A DNA stretch of 64,000 nucleotides from Gemmatimonadota bacterium (GTDB lineage Bacteria > Gemmatimonadota > Gemmatimonadetes > Longimicrobiales > Gaopeijiaceae). Shown in pieces: positions 52,178-61,704 of this stretch. Under the pieces are notes generated by a model. The model saw only the letters and a program-made list of their open reading frames with translations. It did no database searches and was not told where the DNA came from. The DNA lies in assembly GCA_012960225.1 (NCBI GenBank), contig DUBS01000015.1, positions 1-64,000 on the forward strand. Direction: 5' to 3'. The stretch's first letter is position 1. Every line of letters begins with the position of its first letter. Made by a program: the position numbers and the translations under genes.

Positions 52178-53173
52178 CTACCAGCGCAGTACCATGGCTC
52201 CCCAAGTCAGCCCAGATCCAAAGGCTACTGTGAGTACGTTTGATCCAGGAGCGATCAATCCCTCTTCGTGGGCTTCATCAAGTGCGACAGGGACCGTTGC
52301 AGAACTCATATTTCCATACCTGTTCACGTTGACAAACACTTTTTCCATCGGCAAGCCCGCATATTTTGCCGTGGCCTCGATAATTCTGATATTTGCTTGA
52401 TGAGGTATAAGTAGCTGTACATCGTCCGCCACGAGACCTGCATTCTGCAGAGCTATGTTACACGAGTCTGCCATGCAACGAACAGCATGCTTGAATACCT
52501 CCCGACCCTCCATCCGGATAAGATGGCTTTTCTCATCAAGAACCTGTTGGCTAAACGGCACCGCAGACCCGCCACCGGGACGATATAAGAGGTCAGCAAG
52601 ATCTCCATTGGAACCCAAATGGGAGGAGAGAATTCCCCTATCAGATCCGTTTGCCGGTCGCAGTACCACCGCGCCGGCGCCATCCCCGAATAGCACACTT
52701 GTAGAGCGGTCCTCCCAATCTAAAATCGAACTCATTTTCTCAGTCGCTATTACTAGAGCCACCTCAGCCCGACCGGCTGCTACATAGCATTCAGCGACAC
52801 TCATCGCGTAAATAAATCCGGTACAGGCAGCAATCACGTCAAAAGCAACTGCATTCGAGCACCCGAGCAAAGCTTGCGTGTCACAGGCTGTTGAAGGGAA
52901 AAAGCGATCGGGTGTAGCTGTCGCTAGAATAATGACATCAACCTCGCCCGGCTCAACTCCAGCCTGCTCCATCGCTTTGCGAGCCGCAGCTGCACCCATG
53001 TAGGCCGTACCCATATCAGGAGGTGCTATCCGTCGCTCCCGGATACCCGTACGGGTTTGAATCCACTCGTCTGAAGTATCTAAGCGTTCCGCTAGATCAT
53101 CGTTTGTTAGGATGTCGTCTGGTAGAAACCGACCGGTTCCAGTGATTTCTACCAGTGGACTGGGTTTCTTCAT
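52178..53173 (-). CDS. fabH: Beta-ketoacyl-ACP synthase III
   Basis: A 331-residue enzyme that starts fatty-acid synthesis by condensing an acyl-CoA with malonyl-ACP. The triad is visible as Cys117 (AACTGFIYAM), the His in LLIPHQANIRI and the Asn in VNRYGNMSSA. The GIRERRIA block is typical. The ATG overlaps the plsX stop as ATGA. Confidence 0.97.
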   Translation of the reverse strand: MKKPSPLVEITGTGRFLPDDILTNDDLAERLDTSDEWIQTRTGIRERRIAPPDMGTAYMGAAAARKAMEQAGVEPGEVDVIILATATPDRFFPSTACDTQALLGCSNAVAFDVIAACTGFIYAMSVAECYVAAGRAEVALVIATEKMSSILDWEDRSTSVLFGDGAGAVVLRPANGSDRGILSSHLGSNGDLADLLYRPGGGSAVPFSQQVLDEKSHLIRMEGREVFKHAVRCMADSCNIALQNAGLVADDVQLLIPHQANIRIIEATAKYAGLPMEKVFVNVNRYGNMSSATVPVALDEAHEEGLIAPGSNVLTVAFGSGLTWGAMVLRW

Positions 53174-54174
53174 GAGACCCCTTCGGGTGCACTACTTATT
53201 GATCTGGATAAACGGTTCGCAGTTTGCGCCACCATATCAGAACGCACTGCTTGGGCGGCTACTCTGATAGCATTCCTAATGGCTTTTGCTGATGAACCGC
53301 CATGGCAAATGACCGAAACACCTCCAACACCTAGAAGTGGCGCCCCTCCAGTCTCTGAATAATCCAGAATCCGGAATATACGATCGAAGTCCAGAGAGTT
53401 CTCAGTCAAAGCACCTAGTTCCGTTTTTATTAAACCGACAATGAACTGAGCGACTGACTCGTAGAATTTCAATAACACGTTGCCAACAAACCCATCACAA
53501 ACGACAACATCACAGACACCCTCAATTATATCCCGGCCTTCGACATTCCCGACAAAATTTAGACTATCTTCTCTGTTCAGCACCTCATAGGCGGCCGCAC
53601 TCAGCTCGTCACCCTTACCCGGTTCCTTCCCAATATTTAGCAGGGCAATCCGAGGTTTAGTGCGCCCCATTATCTCCCGAGCATATATGTTTCCAAGGTG
53701 TGCGAACTGTACCAGATGCTGGGGCTTACAGTCGACGTTAGCTCCCGCATCAACGAGCAGACACTGCTCTTCTGCTGTTGGTAGCAAGGTACCTATTGCG
53801 GGACGGTCCACCCCTGGTAAAGGTCTGAGTTTGAAAAGTGATGTGGCCATTACAGCGCCGGTAGAACCAGCACTCACAAACGCATCAGCGTCTCGTTTCC
53901 TCTGAAGCTCGAGACCCACTACAATCGAAGAATTGGGTTTCGTACGGATTACTGACGCAGGGGAATCATCCGCCTGAACGCGGTCAGGCGCGTGATGGAC
54001 TGAAATGCGATTGGGCACCATTTCGTGTCTTGCCAGCTCTGCGTCGATCACCTCTCGATCGCCGACAAGTATCAACTCGACATCGGGCTCGTGCTCACGC
54101 AGAGCTTCAATAGCCCCAGCTACCTCAGTTCGCGGGGCGTCATCCGTGCCCATCGCATCAAGAACGATGCGCAT
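53170..54174 (-). CDS. plsX: Phosphate acyltransferase PlsX
   Basis: A 334-residue enzyme that converts acyl-ACP to acyl-phosphate for glycerophospholipid synthesis. Typical blocks are RIVLDAMGTDDAPRTEVAGA, SAGSTGAVMA, RPAIGTLLP, LLNIGKEPGKGDEL, VCDGFVGNVLLKF and the C-terminal GVGGVSVICHGGSSAKAI. The C-terminal tail is short. It lies between rpmF and fabH as in many bacteria. Confidence 0.97.
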   Translation of the reverse strand: MRIVLDAMGTDDAPRTEVAGAIEALREHEPDVELILVGDREVIDAELARHEMVPNRISVHHAPDRVQADDSPASVIRTKPNSSIVVGLELQRKRDADAFVSAGSTGAVMATSLFKLRPLPGVDRPAIGTLLPTAEEQCLLVDAGANVDCKPQHLVQFAHLGNIYAREIMGRTKPRIALLNIGKEPGKGDELSAAAYEVLNREDSLNFVGNVEGRDIIEGVCDVVVCDGFVGNVLLKFYESVAQFIVGLIKTELGALTENSLDFDRIFRILDYSETGGAPLLGVGGVSVICHGGSSAKAIRNAIRVAAQAVRSDMVAQTANRLSRSISSAPEGVS

Positions 54175-54206
54175 GGGGATTACCTAACTCAGTACAGGCG
54201 GCAAGA

Positions 54207-54395
54207 TCAAATCTGATCTAGGCCGACTTCAAGGACCGATTCGCCTCTATAATTTCCGCAATTGGGACAAACCCTATGAGGTACCTTTAAATCTCCACAT
54301 TTCGGGCAGGTGTTAACACTCACATGTTCTGCCTTGAAGTGTGTTCGGCGCTTCCGTTTACGCTGTTTCGACGTCCGCTTCTTGGGAACGGCCAT
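54207..54395 (-). CDS. rpmF: Ribosomal protein bL32
   Basis: A 62-residue basic protein with [18 protein letters not shown] at the start and the zinc-ribbon [18 protein letters not shown]. It belongs to the large ribosomal subunit. The four cysteines indicate the zinc-binding form. It is the usual link between DUF177 and plsX. Confidence 0.97.
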   Translation of the reverse strand: MAVPKKRTSKQRKRKRRTHFKAEHVSVNTCPKCGDLKVPHRVCPNCGNYRGESVLEVGLDQI

Positions 54396-54404
54396 ATGAC
54401 CTAC

Positions 54405-54920
54405 TCACTTTTCTTTGAGAACCCTCAGTGCCTCCCACCGAGGATCAGTGTGATCCTCAGTACAATTGCACTTCTGCTTGTTTCTGTTAATCCCGCAGCG
54501 AGAGCAAAGGCCCTCACAGTCAGACCTACAAATCACATACGGATCTACCGCAAAAACAACCTCTTCACGAACTGCATTACTCAAATCAATTTCAGTGCCT
54601 TGTCCGTAAAGGTGAACCCCCTCATCCTCTTCCGCACTCTCTTCGTCAGCGGAAACAAACACCAGTGTGAGTTCGTGTTCCATCGAACTCCCCACTGGCT
54701 TAAGACAACGCTTACATTCCTGTTTTAGCCTCCCGTTGAGGCAACCCCTAACTACAATCTCTCTGGAACCGGCTAGAGAAGCGGTGAGTTTTACTTCAAC
54801 CGGACTATCCCACTCAACACCACTCCCCTCCCAAAGGGCGGAAGCAGCCGGTAACCGAGCATTCAATTCAACAGACCCTTCTCGGTCAAGGCGAGCAAGA
54901 TCAAGCCTGAGCATGGTCAC
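54405..54920 (-). CDS. DUF177 (YceD-like) protein
   Basis: A 171-residue protein of the YceD/DUF177 family, which sits before rpmF in most bacteria and is linked to 23S rRNA accumulation. The conserved LKQECKRCLKPVG block and the C-terminal CRSDCEGLCSRCGINRNKQ cysteines are present. The start is GTG 54920 or ATG 54914. It is nine bases upstream of rpmF, so the two are cotranscribed. Confidence 0.9.
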   Translation of the reverse strand: MTMLRLDLARLDREGSVELNARLPAASALWEGSGVEWDSPVEVKLTASLAGSREIVVRGCLNGRLKQECKRCLKPVGSSMEHELTLVFVSADEESAEEDEGVHLYGQGTEIDLSNAVREEVVFAVDPYVICRSDCEGLCSRCGINRNKQKCNCTEDHTDPRWEALRVLKEK

Positions 54921-54990
54921 AAAAGCTAGTTCCAGAGCAAGAAATGTCTAGACTGATAACACACCTAACTACTGATGCTTAACCAATACG

Positions 54991-55401
54991 TTAGCACTCA
55001 TTTGGAGAAAAAAAGAAGCCAATTTCAACCTGAGCATTTTCGTCGGAATCAGACGCATGAATCGCATTTCTGCCCTTAGATTCAGCATAGAGATTCCTCA
55101 CCGTTCCTTCGGCAGCTTCCGCGGGATCCGTCGCCCCAATCACTCCCCTCAATTTTTCTACAGCCGCGTCTGCTTCAAGCACCATAGGCATTACCGGACC
55201 GGATGTCATGAAGTCGACTAGCCCTTTATAGAACGGCTTTCCCTCGTGAACTGAGTAGAAATCTCCAGCTTGTTCGCGATTGAGTACCGCGAGTCTGATT
55301 GCCTTGATACTAAATCCACTATTCTCCAGGTGAGCGATGATCTTCCCGGCATTACCCGAGCCAACCGCATCTGGTTTGATAATCGCCAACGTCTGATCCA
55401 T
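54991..55401 (-). CDS. ndk: Nucleoside diphosphate kinase
   Basis: A 136-residue enzyme that transfers gamma-phosphate between nucleotides. The phosphorylated residue is His115 in NAIHASDSDENA, and the N-terminal QTLAIIKPDAV and the FFSPNEC end are typical. It follows sucD by 29 bases, a sensible pairing because succinyl-CoA synthetase makes the NTP that Ndk balances. Confidence 0.96.
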   Translation of the reverse strand: MDQTLAIIKPDAVGSGNAGKIIAHLENSGFSIKAIRLAVLNREQAGDFYSVHEGKPFYKGLVDFMTSGPVMPMVLEADAAVEKLRGVIGATDPAEAAEGTVRNLYAESKGRNAIHASDSDENAQVEIGFFFSPNEC

Positions 55402-55430
55402 GAACTATTCTCTTAGTTAGTAAAACTGAA

Positions 55431-56315
55431 CTAGGCGAGCCTGCTCTGTAGCAGGCCAACGATATCAGCCGTCCGTTCCGCAACAGATATTCCATTTTCA
55501 TTGAACACTCTAATTTTTTCCTTAGCAGTACCTGACGATCCGCTGATAATTGCCCCCGCATGTCCCATTCTCCGACCTGGAGGAGCTGTCTGTCCCGCTA
55601 TGAAACCGACGACGGGCTTGGACATGCTCTCTTTAACATAAACGGCTGCTTCCTGCTCATCCGTTCCCCCAATCTCGCCAATCATGACCACAGCGGTTGT
55701 CTCAGAATCTGCCTCAAAAGCCTTTAGACAATCGATGAAATTCGTACCGATGAGAGGATCTCCCCCAATTCCAACACACGTTGTTTGACCTAATCCAGCA
55801 GTCGTTAACTGGAAAATAGCCTCATAGGTAAGCGTGCCTGATCGTGAGACGACGCCGATGGGTCCTTCTGCTACAATCTGACCGGGCAGTATCCCGACCT
55901 TTGATTTTCCAGGTGAGATAAGTCCCGGACAATTAGGTCCCAGAACACGCACACCTCGATCTCTTGCGAAGGCATGAGCCCTCGCCATATCTAGAACGGG
56001 TACTCCTTCAGTAATCGCGACAATTAGCTTTACACCCGCCTCCGCCGCCTCCAGTATCGCCCCCGCAGCAAATCTTGGCGGCACGTAAATAACTGAAGTA
56101 TTCGCCCCCGTCTCGCTGACAGCCTCATCCATTCCATTGAAGATGGGCACGTTAGTCCCTTTGGGTCCCTCAAAGGTTTGTGAACCCTTCCCGGGGGTCA
56201 CACCTCCCACAACTCTGGTTCCGTATGCCATCATTTCGCGAGTGTGGAATGAGCCGTCTCGCCCAGTTATCCCCTGGACCAGAACCTTTGTGTCAGAGTT
56301 AATGAAGATCGCCAC
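55431..56315 (-). CDS. sucD: Succinyl-CoA synthetase alpha subunit
   Basis: A 294-residue subunit holding the CoA site and the phosphorylated His252 ([10 protein letters not shown]). Blocks [27 protein letters not shown] and [12 protein letters not shown] are typical. The start is GTG 56315, overlapping the sucC stop as TAGTG. It works in the TCA cycle with SucC. Confidence 0.97.
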   Translation of the reverse strand: MAIFINSDTKVLVQGITGRDGSFHTREMMAYGTRVVGGVTPGKGSQTFEGPKGTNVPIFNGMDEAVSETGANTSVIYVPPRFAAGAILEAAEAGVKLIVAITEGVPVLDMARAHAFARDRGVRVLGPNCPGLISPGKSKVGILPGQIVAEGPIGVVSRSGTLTYEAIFQLTTAGLGQTTCVGIGGDPLIGTNFIDCLKAFEADSETTAVVMIGEIGGTDEQEAAVYVKESMSKPVVGFIAGQTAPPGRRMGHAGAIISGSSGTAKEKIRVFNENGISVAERTADIVGLLQSRLA

Positions 56316-57451
56316 TACGCAGTCCCCGCTAACTCTACGGCCTTCTTCACCACCTCATCCATCGATGTGTAGGCGGAGAGACCAGCATCTTCAAGGATCT
56401 CTAGAGCACGATCCTCATTTGTACCCGTAAGCCGAATAACAATCGGTAACTCAATGTCAATTTTCTCAATTGCTTCGATGATGCCGTTAGCCACGTCGTC
56501 ACAGCGAGTGATCCCGCCAAAGATGTTAAAGAGAATGACCTTAACATTAGGATCAGATGTGATGATCTCCAGGGCAGCTACAACCTTATCCGGGTTGGAA
56601 GAACCACCAATGTCGAGGAAGTTCGCGGGTTTACCACGGTAGTACTTCACGAGATCCATCGTAGCCATGGCTAGCCCGGCACCGTTCACACAGCAACCGA
56701 CCTCCCCATCAAGCTTTACGTAAGAGAGTCCTGCTTCACGCGCCTTTGTCTCTGAAGGCGGCTCCGAGGAGGTATCCCTCATCTCTGCTATGTCAGGTCG
56801 CCTGAAAAGCTCACTATCATCGATGCTCATCTTCGCGTCGATCGCTTTCATTTCCCCAGCAGGCGTAGTGATCAAAGGATTGATCTCAGCCAGCTTGGCA
56901 CCTGAGCTTACAAAGGCATCATAAAGTTGTGCGATGATCTTCCTAGCCTGATCCACAAGATTTGGATCCTTATATAAGAAGCTAGCCAACCAATAGGCCT
57001 GGTGTGGGAGCATCCCGTAACGTGGATCAACGCTAAGCTTTCGGATCGCGCTCGGATTAGTACGGGCTACTTCCTCGATATCGATGCCCCCTTCCGCCGA
57101 GACCATGAATGTAGCCGCCTGTGCCTTGCGATCTAGAAGAACACCAACGTAAGCCTCCGTATCAATGTCCTCAGCAGGGGTGATCAAAACTTTATCAACT
57201 GGAAGACCATTGATATCCATACCGAGAATTTCTGATGCGTAATCCCTCGCCTCTTTGGGGTGTTCTGCCAACTTCACGCCCCCAGCTTTCCCCCTACCAC
57301 CCGAATGGACCTGAGCCTTGATAACTACTGTCCCACCATATTCCTCAGCTGCTACCTCAGCCTCCTCTGGAGTGCTCACAACTCGACCCGGTGGGACAGG
57401 GATACCGACAGACCGGAAGCGTTCCTTCGCCTGATATTCGTGTATATCCAT
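56315..57451 (-). CDS. sucC: Succinyl-CoA synthetase beta subunit
   Basis: A 378-residue ATP-grasp subunit. It shows [61 protein letters not shown] and [17 protein letters not shown]. The window contains both subunits, in the order beta then alpha on the minus strand. The nucleotide preference cannot be read from the sequence. Confidence 0.97.
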   Translation of the reverse strand: MDIHEYQAKERFRSVGIPVPPGRVVSTPEEAEVAAEEYGGTVVIKAQVHSGGRGKAGGVKLAEHPKEARDYASEILGMDINGLPVDKVLITPAEDIDTEAYVGVLLDRKAQAATFMVSAEGGIDIEEVARTNPSAIRKLSVDPRYGMLPHQAYWLASFLYKDPNLVDQARKIIAQLYDAFVSSGAKLAEINPLITTPAGEMKAIDAKMSIDDSELFRRPDIAEMRDTSSEPPSETKAREAGLSYVKLDGEVGCCVNGAGLAMATMDLVKYYRGKPANFLDIGGSSNPDKVVAALEIITSDPNVKVILFNIFGGITRCDDVANGIIEAIEKIDIELPIVIRLTGTNEDRALEILEDAGLSAYTSMDEVVKKAVELAGTA

Positions 57452-57539
57452 AAGTTATGTGCTTGTTGTGCAAAGGGCGCCGAAGCTACCGAAGGTTAGT
57501 AGGCCGATCAACGCTGGAGTCCCTCTCCTAGAGGTAATT

Positions 57540-60320
57540 TCAGCGAGGGTCTCTATTCAGCTGTTCCAAAAGTAAGCGCAGTTCTTCAAGAGCTTCTCCA
57601 AAGCCACTCCAATCTCCCTCCTGAGCACGGGCTTCAGCCCTTTCCAGTAAATCAAGTGCGTCCGTAGACCAAGAGAGATCTCTAGCCGAAGGACTCCTTT
57701 CTGCAGATTGTTCCGCCTCAATGGACAACTCTTCAGGGATTACAAACCCTGCTAGTTCGCTGATCGCCCCAGAGAGTTGCTCAGTCATGACCACTCGTCG
57801 ACCATCACTTACAACGAAACGCCGTAGTTCCGGGATCGCGTCTGCTTCGGCCGCCAAGAAGACAGGTTCCATATACAATATCTGGTTCCCAACGGGTATC
57901 ACATGAAGATGTCCGGTCCAGACATCACTGCCACCCGTGCGCCATAAAGAGAACTGTTGTGATATCTCAGGATCTTGCTCAACCAGTGCTTCAATTTGCC
58001 GAGGGCCGGATATCTGATCTGCAACAGGAACATCAAATAGTACTAGGTCTGGAACTCCGTCCTGGTCCGTGCCGGCTCCCAAGATCGCCGTAAGATTCTG
58101 TCGGCCGGCAGGCACGAACACCGTCGTCAAGTGAAAACGTGGCTCGTCTTCTCCTGGAAGCTTATAGATTCCGTATTCAGGCTGATATGGTACCGGGTTC
58201 GTACCCTCAGCCAGTTCCTGGGGTGAAGCCCATACATCCTGTTGGCCGTGGAATATGGGCGCTGTTTCCTGGTGATACTGGAGAAGTACACGGCCTTGAA
58301 GGTTAAGGAATTCCCTAGAATACCGCAGGTGCTTTCGTGCCTCTTCTGGCATCTCAGTAATGGGCCTAAAGAGCCCCGGAAACGCGAGTTGATAAGCATC
58401 TAAGATTGGGTCATCAACCGGTATACGATAAAACATCACATCCCCCGTCACTCCATCCACAAGCACCTTTACTGAATTCCGCACGTACGTTAGATCGGGA
58501 CCGAATGCCCCGAGATACTGCGTTGATGAGAGCGGAAAAGTCCGGCTTCCAATGAAGCCCTCAGTCATCCACATAACCCTTCCATTCGCAACTATAGGAT
58601 AGGGTTGTTCAGGAATGAGAAGGAACGGAGCGATCGCCCGAATCCGGTCCGCCACTCGGCGACGGTAGATGAAATTACTCTCACTATTCAGTTCTGACGA
58701 AAACAACAGGTTCCAATCCCGGAAGCGCCAAGCAAGCAGTCCTTTACGGACACCGGACCCCAATTCAATCCCCTTTGGGAAATCCACTCCTGGTACACCA
58801 AGTGTCCCGTCAGGAGCTTGGAACTGCTCAGCACTTGGACTTACAACGGCATAATCCTGGGTTCGTGTACCGAAGAATACTTGTGAGAACTCAAGATCAA
58901 GTCCCTCAAGAGGCGAGGCGCCGGCGGCGGCGTCAGGGGGAATTCCTGAGATCAGCATAGGAGGTCGACCCTCAGGAGTACGTGTAGATGCTAAACTTGC
59001 TACCGCCCCCATCCCTTCGACATATCTCTCACGCAAAATGCGGTTTTGCCAATTTGGATCTTGGATCCCGAGCGGTTCAATCTCCCGAACCGCCAACGCA
59101 ACCGGGACAGGGCCCGCGGGGCCATCATATCGATCAATCGCAACAGTTCGGAAATCGTAGTAGGGGAAACGCGCTTCAAGCTCCCTGTACGTTGTTAATA
59201 GAGCATCCGAGCTCCAGACCGGTAGTCCAGAAAATTGCTGAGCTGCACTGACCCAATCGATGGCTGAATCGACTTCGTACTCGAACGACTTCCGTTCTAG
59301 CTCAGCTAACCCGAACCCATATCGTGTGTATTCAAGATTGTATTCTATATAAGGCGTTTCGCTCTCAAGTTCGTTTGGTTCAACCCGGAATCTTTGAATA
59401 AACCCAGGATACACTTGGCCAATTAGAACTACTCCTAGCCCAGCCATAACTAACGAGACGACCAGAGGCGCAATCAGCTTCTTTTTAGCACTCCACAGTA
59501 CCCCGATAGCTGACAAGCTGCAGATAACTGTGAGGGTCTGAAGAGCGGGTATCCGAGCTTGTTCATCGGTATAACCAAGAATCCCACTGACTCCAGAAGT
59601 GCCATTCAAAAGAAGCGCATAGCGCTCGAACCAAAACCGGACACCCATAAGCACCAGGAAGAACGCCAGTAGTATGGCCAAGTGAATACGAGCACGATCC
59701 TCCGCGTAAAATTTTCCCCTACTCCACCGAATCGCTCCAGTCGCTGCATATCCCACAGTAACAATTGAAAGCACAAGGAAATTGAGGATAAGGGCAAACA
59801 TGAGAAAGCCGAGTAGAACCGGGAACCAGAAGACGTAGAAACTGACATCATGAGCAAGAATCGGATCTGTCATGCCCCACGGACTCGCATTACTCAGGAG
59901 AAGTACCTGGAGGCCTAGATTGTTTGGAACCCCAGCACCAAACCACAGCGCAAGAAGAGCTGAGATACCTAGGACACCCATGAGAACAAAGCTGCGGGGG
60001 ATCTGCTCTGAGATCTCTAGATTTCCAAAACGACGCTTGATCTGGATCCCTGCTAGCTTAGCTGCAACTACTCTCAGGTTTAGGAATACGAGCCAACCGA
60101 CTCCAATACCCACACCAATGCGTACGCCCCACTCCCACACGACCCTTTTCCAGAAAACGCTGCTGTAACCCACTTGCGTATGCCACATAATTTCTACGTA
60201 GGCGTTCGCACCGAGGCTGCAAAGAGTCGCAAGTGCACCCACTGCGAGGACGAGCACAATAAGAAATGAGCTGCCACGAAGCGCAGAGAGAAGTGAGTTC
60301 GTACTAGGAGTAGGTGACAT
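57540..60320 (-). CDS. UPF0182 family membrane protein
   Basis: A 926-residue protein starting at ATG 60320; the longer frame would run through the end of the phosphohexomutase gene. The N-terminal 300 residues have seven or more membrane helices, followed by a large soluble region with the family blocks FGLAELERKSFEYEVDSA, RLIRAIAPFLL-like and YQLAFPGLFRP. UPF0182 proteins are common in actinobacteria, cyanobacteria and others; their function is unknown. The C-terminal 60 residues are an acidic helix. It follows the mutase gene by 16 bases. Confidence 0.92.
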   Translation of the reverse strand: MSPTPSTNSLLSALRGSSFLIVLVLAVGALATLCSLGANAYVEIMWHTQVGYSSVFWKRVVWEWGVRIGVGIGVGWLVFLNLRVVAAKLAGIQIKRRFGNLEISEQIPRSFVLMGVLGISALLALWFGAGVPNNLGLQVLLLSNASPWGMTDPILAHDVSFYVFWFPVLLGFLMFALILNFLVLSIVTVGYAATGAIRWSRGKFYAEDRARIHLAILLAFFLVLMGVRFWFERYALLLNGTSGVSGILGYTDEQARIPALQTLTVICSLSAIGVLWSAKKKLIAPLVVSLVMAGLGVVLIGQVYPGFIQRFRVEPNELESETPYIEYNLEYTRYGFGLAELERKSFEYEVDSAIDWVSAAQQFSGLPVWSSDALLTTYRELEARFPYYDFRTVAIDRYDGPAGPVPVALAVREIEPLGIQDPNWQNRILRERYVEGMGAVASLASTRTPEGRPPMLISGIPPDAAAGASPLEGLDLEFSQVFFGTRTQDYAVVSPSAEQFQAPDGTLGVPGVDFPKGIELGSGVRKGLLAWRFRDWNLLFSSELNSESNFIYRRRVADRIRAIAPFLLIPEQPYPIVANGRVMWMTEGFIGSRTFPLSSTQYLGAFGPDLTYVRNSVKVLVDGVTGDVMFYRIPVDDPILDAYQLAFPGLFRPITEMPEEARKHLRYSREFLNLQGRVLLQYHQETAPIFHGQQDVWASPQELAEGTNPVPYQPEYGIYKLPGEDEPRFHLTTVFVPAGRQNLTAILGAGTDQDGVPDLVLFDVPVADQISGPRQIEALVEQDPEISQQFSLWRTGGSDVWTGHLHVIPVGNQILYMEPVFLAAEADAIPELRRFVVSDGRRVVMTEQLSGAISELAGFVIPEELSIEAEQSAERSPSARDLSWSTDALDLLERAEARAQEGDWSGFGEALEELRLLLEQLNRDPR

Positions 60321-60336
60321 GTTCAGCGTTGGTTGT

Positions 60337-61704
60337 TCAAGTGAAAGGCACACCAGCCTGCGTGAGCCACTCGGCAATTTCAGTTCGAATCTCCATAAGA
60401 CGGCTTTCGGATCGAGCTTCAAAGCGAGCCACGATCACTGGTTGTGTATTAGAGGCCCGCAACAGCGCCCAGCCATCCCCAAATAAGATGCGAACCCCAT
60501 CTACACTGATCACATCATATTTTTCCTTGAAGTAGACTAAAGCTTCGGATACAACGGTCCACTTCTGATCCTCAGTGACATCTATACGGATCTCCGGTGT
60601 CGATCTGTATTCCGGGAAATCCGAGACTATCTCTGATAGTGTGCGTCCAGAACGACTGATGATCTCTATCAGCCGACATGCATCATATAGCGCGTCATCA
60701 AAACCAAGATAGTCATCCGCAATCATGATGTGACCAGATAGTTCTCCTGCTAAGAGAGCTCCGGTTTCTCTCATTTTATTCTTGATTAAGGAGTGCCCCG
60801 TTTGCCACATGATGGGCTCTCCACCAGCCTTCTCAAATAGTTCTGGGAGCACCTGGCTGCACTTAACATCGAAGATAAGCTTTTGACCCGGACCCCTCTT
60901 TTTCAGCAAATCAAGACCGAACAAGAGGAGGAGAATATCACCCCTGATGATCCGACCTTGATCATCGATAGCACCGATCCGGTCCGCATCACCATCGAAA
61001 GCTACTCCAAGGTCATGATTGCCTGATTCAACACTACGAATTAGGTCGATGAGATTATCATCAACTGTCGGATCAGGATGGTGATTCGGGAAAGTGGGGT
61101 CAGATTCACAAAAGAGCGGTGTCACTTCCACCCCAATCGCCTCTAGCAATCGAACAGCCAGGATTGACCCGGTACCATTCCCACAGTCAACGGCTACCCT
61201 CATCGGTCGCCCCAAATTAAACCGACCAGCTATATCATCCACATAACGGTCAAGTACCGTAACCCGTTCGTACCCTCCTGAGCCGCTACTGAAGTTTGAT
61301 GCCTGAATGGAACGTAGAAGATCTTGGATAGCATCTCCGTAGAGCGAGCTACCACCATGAGTCATCTTGACTCCGTTCCATTCGGGCGGATTGTGCGAAC
61401 CCGTAATCTGGACTCCTGCATCCGCACCGAGCATCACTTCCGACCAGTACAGCACCGGAGTCGGGACGGTGCCAACATCAACTACATCTACACCTGCAGA
61501 ACGGATGCCTACGATCAGACCTTCGGCTAGAGACGGTGAGGTAAGCCGATTATCGTAACCAACTACAACTGTGGGTGACCGCGAGCTACTGCCTAGGTGC
61601 ACACGTGATCCAAAAGCTCGACCGACCGCTTTGGTGACCTCAGGATCTAAATCCTCTCCGACAATACCCCGGATGTCGTATTGTCTGAAAATATGCGATT
61701 TCAT
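60337..61704 (-). CDS. Phosphomannomutase/phosphoglucomutase
   Basis: A 455-residue alpha-D-phosphohexomutase. The phosphoserine is Ser103 in TGSHNPPEWNGVK, the metal loop is FDGDADRIG, the sugar-binding loop is AGELSGHI, and RASNTQPVIVARFEA holds the phosphate-binding site. The closest type is AlgC/ManB, converting mannose or glucose 6-phosphate to the 1-phosphate for LPS or polysaccharide synthesis. Its ATG overlaps the nuoN stop as TAATG. Confidence 0.92.
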   Translation of the reverse strand: MKSHIFRQYDIRGIVGEDLDPEVTKAVGRAFGSRVHLGSSSRSPTVVVGYDNRLTSPSLAEGLIVGIRSAGVDVVDVGTVPTPVLYWSEVMLGADAGVQITGSHNPPEWNGVKMTHGGSSLYGDAIQDLLRSIQASNFSSGSGGYERVTVLDRYVDDIAGRFNLGRPMRVAVDCGNGTGSILAVRLLEAIGVEVTPLFCESDPTFPNHHPDPTVDDNLIDLIRSVESGNHDLGVAFDGDADRIGAIDDQGRIIRGDILLLLFGLDLLKKRGPGQKLIFDVKCSQVLPELFEKAGGEPIMWQTGHSLIKNKMRETGALLAGELSGHIMIADDYLGFDDALYDACRLIEIISRSGRTLSEIVSDFPEYRSTPEIRIDVTEDQKWTVVSEALVYFKEKYDVISVDGVRILFGDGWALLRASNTQPVIVARFEARSESRLMEIRTEIAEWLTQAGVPFT

